DNA of 64,000 bases, taken from Volvariella volvacea V23 (taxonomy: Eukaryota; Basidiomycota; Agaricomycetes; Agaricales; Pluteaceae). The position numbers and the translations under genes are program-made. The stretch covers positions 353,883-417,882 of the forward strand of contig KB722754.1 of assembly GCA_000349905.1 (NCBI GenBank). Direction: 5' to 3'. Positions 26,174 to 38,038 of the stretch are shown here, piece after piece. Every line of letters begins with the position of its first letter. Position 1 is the first letter of the stretch. The notes under the pieces were generated by a model. That model was not told the origin of the DNA. It saw only the letters and a program-made list of their open reading frames with translations, and did not search any database.

Positions 26174-26412
26174 TGACGTTGAAGCCAATGTCTACGATGC
26201 CAATGGTGATGGTAGAAAGAAGGGGAACGAACGTAAATCCGCGAAGAACCCAGGCTAGGACTGGCTTGCGTTCTCCGTGGCAATGCAGGAGATTTGCTTG
26301 GCGTTGTTTATCAACCTCTTGGGAATCTTGGAGTAAATGAAGTCATTGAGGCATGGCGGTGGTTACATAGCAATACAGTACAAATCACAGCAATAACGAA
26401 ATTGTCCAAGTG

Positions 26413-27414
26413 TCAATAAGGTGCTTGTTTTTCTCGGTCTGTGAGGGGAACATACTGCGGTAGAAAGAGTTAGTCAAGGCAAGCTAGACAAGACTGGCAC
26501 ATACAGAGACACCCATTACTTGCTTTCGGGTCACTTTGCCATTGGCGTCCTTATCGATGTGCTCGATGTATTGGGTGTAGCTACCGACGGGAATAAACAT
26601 TCTCCCCGGGCTGGCGAGCTGATTGATCAGCTCCTCTGGCACTTGAGGAGCTGCGGCACCGACATGGATGGCGTCATACGGCCCTACAAGGCATTTGGCG
26701 GGGTTGGAGCACGGACATAACACGCTGACGTACCATGCTGAGGATAACCTGTTGATCAGGTCAGTAAACGCCTACACGACGGCGGGGATGCTCACCTTGT
26801 CTTCCGTCACCAGCAACCATCAATATTTCACCACGCTTCATGGCTTCACCCAATCCATCACGCTCCAAATTCTGGATTGACCAGTCCACCAGCTGAGGTA
26901 TGTGCTCGATGCCCACTACTTTCCCTTGTTTTCCATCAGACGAGACCATATGATGCAAGACGCCACTCAGATACCCTGATCCACTCCCCACATCAAGGAC
27001 CCTTGCACCAGGGCGCAGATATGGTAGCAAATGCTCGACAGCGTAGGCATGCTGATATGATTTAGTAGGGTAACGGACATGTTGGAACTTGATCCTACCA
27101 TGTGCGGTGCGCTAATGGTTGCACCATAGCCAATTGACCTGGGGGTTAATTTTAGCATGGCATAACGAGCAACTAAAGGGGTTGCCCAACTGCGGGGAGT
27201 CCAGATATGCCTCCACTTTGTTTCTGACATAGTTGGCGCGGTCAACCTCAGCCATGGACTGTAAGCATTCAAGACAAGTTGGTGAATAGAGACGATTATG
27301 GTGGAAGCACAGAGATTATCTCACCTTTGCGACTTTGTCTGACCGGAGAATTCCACTGTCAGCTAGGTTTGCGATAAGTTCAGAATTTGTTCTTCCACTA
27401 CAACGCCACGCCAT
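26413..27414 (-). CDS. PCMT: Protein-L-isoaspartate O-methyltransferase, copy 2
   Basis: Same repair reaction as the copy at 11 kb. Seven exons: 27414-27325, 27258-27191, 27138-27099, 27051-26796, 26748-26734, 26683-26505 and 26454-26413; 229 residues in frame. Motifs are MAWRCSGRTNSELIANL, VDRANYVRNKV, GYGATISAPHMHA, SAM motif I ARVLDVGSGSGYLSGV, VVGIEHIPQLV, GPYDAIHVGAAAP, FIPVG and YVPLTDREKQ. Exon 5 is only 15 nt and encodes GYPQHG with its neighbours. Skipping it keeps the frame but deletes conserved residues. Its length and lack of the Thr/Ser-rich insert are nearer the usual family form than copy 1, so this is probably the canonical gene. It is divergent from the RRM gene, with about 500 bp shared. 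Confidence 0.92.
26734..26748 (-). other. PCMT: 15-nt micro-exon of PCMT copy 2
   Basis: Bounded by CAACAG on the 5' side and a GTACGT donor on the 3' side (minus strand). With its neighbours it encodes the conserved GYPQHG before PYDAIHVG. In copy 1 the same codons are fused to the following exon. Introns of 47 and 50 nt flank it. Confidence 0.75.
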
Positions 27415-27912
27415 GGTGTTGATGCTTCTCCAGGACACAAATAGTAAGAGTGGGATCGTACGCCCTGTTAGATGCACTGCGTCGGTGTTGCGTGATAAGC
27501 AACGTAATGGACTTGCCTAGTGGAGCAAGGAACTTTATTGGCTTGAGACAAGAGTGGAACAAAAAGAGCCCATCAGCCTACAGACACGCCTACAGACACA
27601 CATACGGAATCTATACAAGCGGAACTACCACAAGTCGTCAGAGCTGCTTCACTTGGCCAAGCCAACAGCCCCCGAGGGCGGAAGCACCCCACACTCCACA
27701 GGGACACCGGAGGCCAATGAGGCGAATATTACATAATCATTCACACGGGTCAGGGTGGGAAAAAAATTCTCTTGTTTCCCGAGTCAGCATCTGTTCTTCG
27801 CCACGCACCTCAAACATTCCCCCGTGTGCGCAAGCTCTTGCTTCTTCGTTTTTCACCACCCTCAATCCTCTACTTTAGTTACGTCCCGTTTCAAGAAAAG
27901 ACTCTGGCCACC
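27415..27912. promoter_or_regulatory. Divergent promoter, PCMT copy 2 / RRM gene
   Basis: About 500 bp between two divergent start codons. The plus-strand end before 27913 is C/T-rich and ends in a good start context (GGCCACCATGG). No other gene is seen. Confidence 0.5.
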
Positions 27913-30563
27913 ATGGACGTTGATATGAAAAACAAGGAAGATCACGAAGAAAAAGGAATTATGGTTCCTGTCAGTGGCAGTCGGGACAGAGACCGCGATA
28001 GGGACCGCGATAGAGATAGGGACCGTGACTACGACAGAGACAAAGACAGAGACAGAGATCGTGACCGCGACCGCGACAGGAGGGATCGCGACAAGGATCG
28101 CGACCGAGACAGGTCAACTAGAGACTCTGGTCAGGAGTTTTTTTCACAGTTCCGTAATTTTCCCAATTGAACCGTTCATGCAGGCCGTTCAAGAAGACCA
28201 GGTGGAGATCACTGGGAGCCCGACAGCAGGCGTGCCGGTAGTGATGTAGGTTTTTTCTCTGGTACTCTCAGAAATGTCTTAAATGTTTCGGGTTTTCGCA
28301 GCGACGCAAGCGCTCGCGAACGAGATCACGTTCTCGTTCCCGTCGTCGTTCTGCTTCACCTCGCCGGAGCAGCCGCCGGTCTCGTTCGCGCTCCCGCTCT
28401 AGGTCGCGTTCTCGTTCTCGTTCTCGCAGCCGAGATAGAGACCGTGGGCGCAAGGCGACTGATGCCTTCACTCGTTCACTGGGAGGGCCAATGAACGCCG
28501 AACACGAAGAGGCTGTTGAATTCGCCAAAATTAGTAAACGAGAAAACCGAGTCTATGTCGGTAATCTCAGCTACGACGTCAAATACCGAGATCTTATGGA
28601 ATTCATGAGGGGAGGTGGGTTAGAGGGACAATCCCAATTCCGTTGTGCTTTTTCCACATCTACATTTCAAGTCCCTCCGTTTTTAACGCTTGAGCTGCTA
28701 CACACTTGAGTTGGTTTTGTGCTCCGGCCCATTATAGGGGGTAGCCGTCCTATGTTGCGACAGTGGACCTGGGGAGTGACGATACAGAGGCATCTGGGAT
28801 TGCGCCGGTGGGGGCCAGAGTGCTAGTTGTGAGAGGTCGTCGTCCCTTGAACCATGTTGTGTGCTATTGCCTTGGGGTATTGGCGTTAGTGGAACGGGAG
28901 CAGCGGTTTTCCGGGTGATCTGGGAGCGGCTAGCTTTATGGGGGGGACGCATGCGGGGCGCTGTGTTCTTTAGCCTTTTTATTTTGACGAGACGGTCCAA
29001 GTTGTGAGAGGTTATTGATGGAGATTTCTTTTTGGGGTTGGCAGCTGGCGAAGTTCTCTTTGCTGAAGTTCTTATAACACCCACTGGTATCTCGAAGGGA
29101 TGCGGGTAAGTAGAATATTCTTGTGTTGATGAGCATTCCTCTGATAACGCTTTTCAGTATCGTGGAGTTTGCGTCTCCTGAAGATGCTCAGCGCGCAATT
29201 CGAGAGCTTTCTGAAGTTCCCCTCCTTGGACGACCTGTCTTTATTCGAGAGGTACTTCGCCCACTATATTGATGTCTGACAATTCTGACAATGTTGCAGG
29301 ATCGTGAGGATGCTGCTCGTTTCGGTGCCACGCCTGTTCCAGGTAAAATTGGAATGGCCATGGCCGGACAGGGTCTTCACGCAGCCCCACCGCCGCGACC
29401 ACCCTCACATAATTTCTTCGGACAACACCAAAATCCGGGCAATCAGCTCTATGTCGGCAATGTATGCGCTATTGTTCAGTTGATCCCTCACCGCCGCTCA
29501 CCATGATTTTAGTTGCCTTACCAAGCTGGGTGGCAGGATTTGAAGGACCTGTTCCGCACTGCTGGTAACATCATCCGAGCGGACATTAATATTGGTGCAG
29601 ATGGCAGACCCAAGGGATCTGGTACTGTCATCTTCGAATCTGCCAAGGATGCACAACAGGCAATCAGTAAGTGTACTTGCTTTTGCATTCAGTCATATAG
29701 TTGATCCCTTATCAGGCATGTACAACGGCTTTGAGTGGTATGGCCGCGTACTTGAAGTTCGTGAGGTGAGTATCAAAACTACTTCTTGTGTTTTCGAGCT
29801 GTCTTAATTTTTTTTTAGGATCGTTACGCTGGCCTATCAGGACCTGGCACATTCCGAGGAGGACTGCGAGGCGCCACCCGGGGTGGCTTTGCAGCAAGAG
29901 GATTAAGAGGAGGGTTCCGCGGAGGGTTCCGCGGAGGATATCAGGCGGGTGGCGTTGGTCGTACTTTTTCGAATCAGGATCTTTACGCAGATTATTCTGG
30001 TCCTGACCAGCAGGGTGCTCCCGGTCTGAGAATGGATGGCTATGGTGGAGGTTACGGTGGCGTAGGCGGTTATGGTGGTGCCTATGCTGAACCTGAACCA
30101 AGTCAACAGATTATGGTCCGCAACGTAAGTAGTTTCGTTCGCTTGCTCACCGGACACAGATGTTGAGAGCGGTTCTAGCTCCCCTGGTCGACGGCAAACG
30201 AGGATCTTGTCGAGCTCTTCGAAACCACGGGACAAGTTGAATTGGCCGAAATCCTATTTGATGGAACAAGATCGAAGGGATGTGGTGTTGTTCAATTCTC
30301 TCAAGTCGCTGAAGCAGAGACTGCCATTGGTGCGTGATTAGCCGCACTTTGTTCATCATTCATAACTCAAGAGCAATGTAGCCAAATTCCAACAATATAT
30401 GTATGGTGGCCGACCACTCGGTATGTAACCACTCACCGCTCGATCTTTCATTCCTTCTCATCGTCTTTTTATAGACGTTCGCTTCAATGACCGTTGGCAT
30501 ACGTTCACGCCCACTGCTGCAAAGGGTGGTCAAGTCGCTCCCATCCAGACAGATATTGCCTAA
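27913..30563 (+). CDS. GBP2: SR-like three-RRM mRNA-binding protein (Gbp2/Hrb1 type)
   Basis: Nuclear mRNA-binding protein; yeast relatives couple splicing quality control to mRNA export. Twelve exons, 565 residues in frame: 27913-28129, 28184-28245, 28302-28614, 29045-29105, 29158-29251, 29300-29461, 29513-29666, 29716-29765, 29819-30124, 30179-30329, 30382-30420 and 30475-30563. The N terminus has a long Arg-Asp dipeptide tract (~residues 25-70) followed by RS repeats. RRM1: RVYVGNLSYDVKYRDL ... SKGCGIVEFASPEDAQRAI. RRM2: QLYVGNLPYQAGWQDLKDLF ... KGSGTVIFESAKDAQQAI. An RGG/GGY linker follows. RRM3 (QIMVRNLPWSTANEDL ... KGCGVVQFSQ) ends PLDVRFNDRWHTF, very like yeast Gbp2/Hrb1. The third intron (28615-29044) is 430 nt, far longer than the others, and may regulate the transcript. 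Confidence 0.92.
27975..28118 (+). repeat. Arg-Asp dipeptide coding repeat
   Basis: Imperfect repeats of GACCGNGAYAGG-like units encode alternating Arg and Asp at the N terminus of the RRM protein. The repeated unit is a 6-nt codon pair with synonymous variation, so the protein pattern appears selected rather than the DNA merely slipped. Confidence 0.8.
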
Positions 30564-33500
30564 GTGTATTCATGCTTCTCTGTGCCATATCGTTTCGTTT
30601 TTCTCCCCACTCCCTCACCTCTTCTCAAGGTGTAAGCCCTTGGAGCGGTGCTCACTCATTGGTCTTGGGTCACGCCCATAGGTCATGACCTTGCCTCATT
30701 CCTCTCCGCAACATCAGTCAAATTTCCATCTTAATCCCATTTCTTAGTGTGTTTCTTGGTCTTTCTCCTCTCCTCCGTGCCTACGCTATGTATGAAAACG
30801 AACTACTACCTACTAGCTTACCATTTCAAGGGCTAGCGTCGTCTCACTCTCGTCCTACCTTTTGTCGATTCTGAGATACGGAGATTGTTAGATGATGTTT
30901 GGAAATGTGGGCGTGGTCTACGAGAAGATGTAGTTTTGCGATTGATGATGCGATGCGATGCGATGTGAGGTTTTTGCGTCGAGGATTTACGAGTGTGAAG
31001 GAAGGTTAGTTCGTGAGGTTTTGAGGATTGAGGAAATTTGCCATGGGATCGGCTGGCTGCATATTCGAGTTCGTGAAGCAAGCCTCGTTGCGTGTTGTAC
31101 CCTCACCTCGCAGTTAGAGTTTGGACGGATGGGTCTGGTGAGGTCGGGAAAGTTTGAATGGGCGATGTGCACGTTGTGTTGGTGTGCGAGTCGAATTGCG
31201 TGCTAAGGATTTATAAAGGTAGGTTAGTGTGCACGTGGGGGACGCAGCTAGGATAGGTAGCAGAGTTGTGAGGGGGTGCTTTGCGTATGGAAGGAAGATT
31301 GTGCATGTCAGCTTGGGCATATGCAGGGACATGTGGTTGAGCCCCAAGGTAGGAAATGTTCTTTGCTTTCACGTAGTTAGGCTGTATGCCTCGATTACTT
31401 GAATTCAATCCACTTGAAAAGCATATACTGGTTGAGATTATTCTAAGCGTTGAGTTCAAGTTTATTGTCACAACGCGGGTTCACTGTGCGTGACTACAAG
31501 GTCCTGTTTTGTGCCAACAGTTGTTGAGTTGTACCATCGGAATATGACATCGTTATGGACTCTTAAGTTAGTTATTCCACCGCCATGGCCCACTTCGTGT
31601 CCGAAGTATGCCTACACTAATGTACGCGAACGTGACTCGGTTCTGTGCCCCATGATGATGCCATCTACTCTATGTCAGTGTGGGGTAATATACCCCATCG
31701 CGAAGTTTATGAATTCGATGGAAAAGCTATGAATAGGAGCCTGAGCTCAGAATTCGAAGTTCGAGAAAAGTAAAATCTAAAGTGAATTCCCACTGACACG
31801 TGCGATGCCAATGGCCACCCGAATGTATATACGTACATACTTGTGGACTCCGTGATTCCATACACAAGCCACGATCCGACGGGCCCGGCACTTACAATGG
31901 TGTACTCGAACTCTTGGGGCTTCACGTCGAGTTTCCTTCTCTCATGATCAGGGTTCGCTGTGACCAGAGAGCGACAGTACTAGTAGCACCGGCACCGGGT
32001 TCATAGTTAACCAGAGCACAGGCAGGAAGAGCGTCAGACTCCATTAATATCGTGTCCCCACTGGCAGGGCTTGAGAGCCTGGTAAACACCCACGACCATA
32101 CAAAGATATCACACAGCGTTTTAATATAAGGACAACTAATCACCTCATACCTCCAATCTGGGATATCTCCCATCATCGATGGACCGTCAACTGCTTGCGC
32201 TCAGTTCGGAAAGGGGACGACAAAGTGAAGGGGCTAGGACAGGGAGGGATTCCACCCACCGTGGCCGGACGTCGACGGGCCAATCCTATCCGGGTCGTAG
32301 CCGGGATTCCATTTCATTTGATGTCAAAAAAGTACATACGGAACCAGTACTAGTACCACTACGGTCGGCGCTGTACACATACCCGTTTTTGTCTCGAGAA
32401 ATCATATATGTCCTTGTTGGGTGTGTGAGGCATGTTTCTTAACCCTCGCGGTCAGGAAAGGTATCATTTGCATAAACACCCACTACAGGTGCCACAATGC
32501 CAGTGATTCAGTAATTGATCTAACCGCTCAATGACAGGATCCAGGATCAGGACTAGGACGGGAAGAACACGGCTCGTGGCTTTGCGGTGTGTGCATAGAT
32601 CCTGGGCAACGTGCGAGTGAGGACATCAAGACATGAAACGTCTAACTATATCGGTAACGAGAGCGATGTAGAGTCTCGCAGATAGATGGGACGCATGGCA
32701 CGAAAGGCCTGTCAGTTGCCGTCATGGTGTCGATGGGTGAGTGAACCTGCCACTGGCGAGGGCCAGTGTGATGGTCGTGCAGAGGTGCTGGATTCTCAGA
32801 GTACGCCATGGCACTGATGTGGCGGACCACATGCGCGTCGAGAAGCATTGGATTGCAATTGAACAGCACAAAGGCCATCGGAAAGCGTCATTGGCAATAC
32901 GCTACATTCCATTCCGCGAACTGTGTTGCCAGATCAGTTGACAAGGACGTTTTGGTCCAGATGGCCTTGATCTTGATTGGTGTCGTCTAAAATTGGATGG
33001 TTGTCCCTGTCCCTGCGAGTATAAAGGCGTTATCAATTTTCGAGCACGCCGTCGAAAAATTCTTGCCACGCTGCTCAAGGATCTCTTGTCCAATTGTCAG
33101 GGATGATGACCGGTCGGTTAATAGTGCTATGAGCGATGGGTGTGTTTATGCAGGGTCTGTGAGGAAGACGGAAAGGTTGTAATTGTCATCTGGGAGTAAA
33201 TATACGCGTGGGCGTGATAAGAAGTGCACCTCTGGTATCTCTTTAAACATACTGATCTGGACCAAGGGTCTTATCTATGGCCGGTTCTTGTTTGTGGATA
33301 CTTTCGCATGGATCTTCACTGTAACATTCACGGCCACCTAACGCACCTATTCACCTGAAGGGCAGATGACCTGAGGTTACGACAGCAGATTGCGTGATGT
33401 TCGCCACAGCTATTCAATGTGAAAGCATATACACACAGGACTAGTCCTGAGGGGTGGCTGAGAAGAGTGAATGGAGCTTTTATGGAGCGGAATGCGGATT

Positions 33501-34689
33501 GATGGAGGAGTTGGCCAAATACAGAAGGTCGGCTATCCTCCTAGAAATGGATGAAAAGGAACCCCTGCCGGTGCCGCGGTTATCGAGACCCAATGAAATT
33601 TCCGTGCTGGGGAACGTGATAGCAACCTAGTACTGGGAAGTAATGAAGGCGGTGTAAACGACGCACATGCTGACATTCAATCACATCTTGCATTTGCTGC
33701 AGCATTGCTATCAGCGAATGAGTGCGTCATGTTGGAGCCGTCCTCAGATCGCGGCGGGAGATAGTAACGGGGACCTACGATTTTGAGGGTTCTTCTGCAG
33801 GGTGTGCCTGTTCGCGGAAAGTATGGCCGTAAAAAGGTGCTTAGGCTGCTCCGTTACGGGAGTATAAATCCGTGCCGGAATCTGCGCCAGATTCCAGTCA
33901 TTATTGCTCGATGCGATCATTTTCCTTATCAAGTTCTTGCCCCAAGGTAGTTGACACCTCCTACGTTTATGGATGCACATCGGATTCTCTGACAGCCTGC
34001 TACGAGACTGGCTGATGTGCAGAGTTTCCAAAAGGGCTGACAACGCAAGAGACTGGTGGCTACTGAGGTCGAATTGGGAGATTGACGCTCGGACAGCCAG
34101 GCTCTGATTGACACTTGCTTCGAGCATGTGATAGCAGATAATATCTGATGACGAGGGGCGAAAGACCGGGGCAATTCTGCGGACGCTCCGTGGAGCTCAG
34201 GCATCTTCAACGTGGAAGCAGATGCAGCTGAAGACGGCAAGGCTGGGACGGATGCGGCAGGATGGAGCACTTATGGAGAGAGCAAGCCCAAGCAGGAAAC
34301 AGGCGGTAGAACGGGGCGATTATGCGTACAAGGCAAGGCAGACATACGTATACGAGCCTCCCAGAACATGTCGAGTGTCCAACATACAGCCACGGACGAG
34401 AGGCGGGCAATTGGACGCATGTGCACCCAACAACGTTCGTTGCTCGTTTTCGTCAGGAACTGGGTGAAAAAGGACCAAAGAAGAGACGGCGGGGTCAGGA
34501 AACGGAGGAAAAACCTCGGGATCGGATTGACATCGGAATCCAGATTCAGAGATGCGAATTAGTACCTTCCATTTCGAGCAAAGTAGACCAAATTCTGGTC
34601 GATCGTAATCGTGACATCGACTCTTATAATTCACCTCGATAATTTATTTCTTTTCCTCTACATCCCTCATCTCCTCCTCAACCACACCC
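30564..34689. other. Gene-poor region, about 4.1 kb
   Basis: No supported gene. Short frames on both strands lack domain-like sequence. The left ~300 bp is the 3' flank of the RRM gene (T/C-rich). A short tandem repeat lies at 30947-30965. AGGGG/CCCCT pentamers, the core of fungal stress elements, occur at 33450-33454, 33562-33566 and 34154-34158 upstream of the trehalose gene. They are short and may be chance. A CT-rich leader precedes the start at 34690. Confidence 0.45.
30947..30965. repeat. Short GATGC tandem repeat
   Basis: Three full GATGC units and a partial fourth, in the 3' flank of the RRM gene. A short microsatellite with no evident role. Confidence 0.7.
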
Positions 34690-37600
34690 ATGGACTCCTT
34701 CCACGACCCCTACCCCCGCGAGGGCGACGATGTCTCCCTCGACACCGTCCGCGGCAACATCAGCCGACTCGAGGACGAGCACAGGAAGAACGGGATCCCT
34801 CTGTCCGGTCGCATCCTCCACGTCTGCCACTACATCCCAGTGACCGCCACCCTCAACAACCGTCCCGGCGTTCTGTCGCCTCCCACAACCCCTCCAACCG
34901 CTCCGAGTCCCACAAGTACTCCCGTCGACACCGCGCCGTCAGCCGCCACCTCAAAATCGTCCGTGTGGACCTTGGCCCCGCGATATGGCCATGCTGCCAT
35001 GGTCTCTGGTATTCAGTCGTTGTCTGCGACGCACACACAAGTCATCATTGGCTGGACCGGGGACATCCTGTCACCGACCCCCGGCGAAAAGATCCCTTCC
35101 AATGCCGTATCACAAGAAGACAAGGCAGCCCTTGAAGTCGCCCTTGAAACGTACGAGCCGAAGGAAGGTGATCCTGATGACGAGAAGAAGACGACTTTCG
35201 TACCCGTGTGGTTGGAAGATAAGGTCGCACACGGCCATTATGACGGTTATTCCAAGCAGAGTGGGTTCTTTTTCCATATTTCCTGCCCCTCTCTTCGCGA
35301 CTTCGTCCTATCAACGCCGGAGTTCTTGTGACTGATGGAATGATTAGCACTGTGGCCCCTATTCCATTATCTACTATGGCAGGACGTCGCAACGGAATAC
35401 GGGTCTGCTGACGCTGATTACCGCTACTACGAGTCCGCAAATGCCGCCTTTGCGCGCCGTGTCGCTGAAGTGTACCAGCCCGGTGACTTGGTCTGGGTGC
35501 ATGATTACCACCTGTTACTTGCCCCGAGGTGCGATCCCGCCATTTTCACATCTTCCCATCTTCCCAACCTAACAACATACTCGCTAGGATGATCCGTGAA
35601 CTCATCCCTGAAGCTGTCCTCGGCTTGTTCGTGCACACACCATTCCCAAGCAGCGAAGTTTTCCGATGCCTACCTCGTGAGCTTGGCTTATTGTGTTCCC
35701 CTACTTGTTTACTAAAAGGCCCTCAGGCCGCAAGGAGATACTCGATGGCATGCTAGGCGCCAACCTTGTTTGCTTCCAAGTATGTTGCCAAAATAAATCA
35801 AGTGGTCAAGGATCTAACTTTTTGCGTAGACATACTCCTACGCTCGTCATTTCAACTCCACATGTATCCGCGTCTGCGGCTACGAATCCACTTCGCGAGG
35901 AATTGACGTAGAGGGTCACGTCACCGCTGTCAGTCACTGCCCCGTTGGCGTAGATGCTGAACGCGTGAGAAGGGATCTGTACGTTGGTAATACGCCCCGA
36001 AGCGTTCGTACCTGACCGAGACCTTCCAGCCAACGCCCTGGTATCCAACCCAAACTTGAGGCTCTTCAAACCCTCTATGAAGGCAAGAAGATCATTGTCG
36101 GCCGAGACAAGCTCGATGTCGTCAAGGGTGTCATTCAGAAGGTGTGTTAAGAATCAAAACTGGAATACGAATACACGCATTAACCTTGACTCTAGCTGCG
36201 CGCTTTCGAGAAGCTCCTTCAGGATTACCCAGAGTGGATTGGAAATGTCGTCATGATCCAAGTCACATCCCCCGCACTAAGCGATTCGCCTAAATTGGAG
36301 CGGATGGTGTCAGAGTTGGTCTCGCATATCAATGGCGAGTACGGAAGCCTCGATTTTATCCCCGTGCACCACTAGTAAGTGATCGCGCAGACTGTTACCG
36401 ATGATCATCTAACCAATGAACGCATTCAGCCATCAAGCGCTCAAGAAGGACGAATTCTATGCGCTGCTCTCCGTCGCTGATTTGGCTGTCATCACACCTC
36501 TTCGTGATGGAATGAACACCACTTCAATGGAGTTTGTCATTGCCCAGGAAAAGACGAACAAGAGCCCCAGCGTTCTGAGTGAATTCATGGGTATCAGCAA
36601 AAACATGGAAGATGCTCTTCTCGTCAACCCCTGGAATCTTGGTGTATGTATTACCTAGATTTGAGATATCTTCTGTTTGATTCACACCGGATTTCAGGAT
36701 GTCGCAGCAGCCATCAACCGGGGTCTCCTGATGTCTGAGCAAGAAAAGGCCACTCGCCACGCCAGACTCTACAAAGTCGTCACGACCCACACTTCACACC
36801 ACTGGGCATCCGTCCTGGTGAAGAAGTTGCTGGGACAAATGAGCGGACAAGGCCAAGCCAGGCAGACGCCTTACATCCCCAGAGAGGTTCTCAACGGACG
36901 GTACAAGGCTGCAAAGAAGCGCTTGTTCTTCTTTGATTATGACGTTCGTAGATCTCGGACATGTTCTCGTGACCTCATACCTGACCTCGTTTTTCTCAAT
37001 TCACTCCTAAACAGGGTACCCTCTCTCCAATCGTCAAAATCCCCTCAATGGCAATTCCCAGTCAGGCAACACTAGACGCCCTAACGTATCTCAGCCAAGA
37101 TCCTGCCAACCTCGTCTACATCATCTCTGGGCGTGATGGTGCTTTCCTCGATCAGCACCTCGGACATATCAAGAACCTCGGGTTCTCAGCCGAGCATGGT
37201 GGATTCGTGAGGGAACCTGGATCGCCTGAGTGGGTCAACTTTACGGCGAATTTGGATATGGGATGGATGGAAGAGGTAGCAGAGATCTTTAGGTATTATA
37301 CCGAGAGGACGACGGGAAGCCACGTTGAGACTAAGAAGAGTAGTGTCGTGTGGCATTATAGAGGTGCTGATCCCGAGTGGGGGTAGGTGATTTTTCTCGA
37401 AGACGAGTGCAAGTAGCTGATTGCCATCCATATTAGTGCCTTCCAATGCCGACAGTGCCAGGATCTGCTAGAGAACAACTTGGCTCACAAGCGTCCAATT
37501 GAAGGTGCGTAGACCACGGGGGTTTTGAGGTGGATAAAGCTAACATCGGATCTATAGTATTGGTTGGCAAGAAGAACCTCGAAGTCCGACCAATCGCAAT

Positions 37601-38038
37601 CAACAAGGGCGAAATCGTCAAGAGGTTGCTCTACCAAAACCCAGATGCCGAGTTCATCTTCTGCGCCGGTGACGACAAGGTAAATGAATGCCCCCCGCAC
37701 CCCATCTTTCACCTCGGTTGGCTAATCCTTCGCTCCTGCAGACCGACGAAGACATGTTCCGTGCCCTCCTCCTCTTCCCACCCGGCGTAACACAGGCAAC
37801 TCTTGCCCCACCCGTCTCCGTCAACCACGTCAAGTCATCAAACGGAAGCCCCGGCCTGCCCTCCGTCCAACTCGCAATCGAGCCACAAGCTGTCTTCACC
37901 ACTGCCGTCGGCCACAGCAGTAAACGGACACTGGCAAGCTGGCATGTGACAACACCACAAGAAATCGTGGACCACATGCTGGACTTGGTACATGACATTC
38001 AAGACGCACCCGTCGCTCCTGCTGAGAGCCACTTGTAA
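34690..38038 (+). CDS. TPS2: Trehalose-6-phosphate phosphatase (Tps2-like)
   Basis: Dephosphorylates trehalose 6-phosphate to trehalose in the cytosolic trehalose synthase complex. Thirteen exons totalling 882 residues in frame; first 34690-35260, last 37742-38038. Residues ~20-590 form a GT20 domain (GRILHVCHYIPV, WPLFHYLLWQD, VWVHDYHLLLAPRMIRE, HTPFPSSEVFR, HCPVGVDAE, VGRDKLDVVKG, TPLRDGMNT, NPWNLG). The C-terminal part is a HAD phosphatase with the nucleophile motif DYDGTLSP (split by the 36944-37014 intron), YIISGRDGAFLDQ, VVWHYRGADPEWG and GDDKTDEDMFRALL. All four phosphatase motifs are intact, and the C terminus marks it as Tps2 rather than Tps1. In Tps2 proteins the GT20 half is usually structural. 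Upstream AGGGG elements fit stress induction, but only weakly. Confidence 0.95.

Noticed and set aside
25954..26340. Plus-strand frame of 128 codons opposite the transporter start
   Set aside because: It is antisense to the MFSD5-like first exons and has no supported sequence.
27772..28170. Longer frame starting before 27913 in the RRM gene
   Set aside because: The ATG at 27913 has a strong context after a C/T-rich leader; the upstream part looks like 5' UTR.
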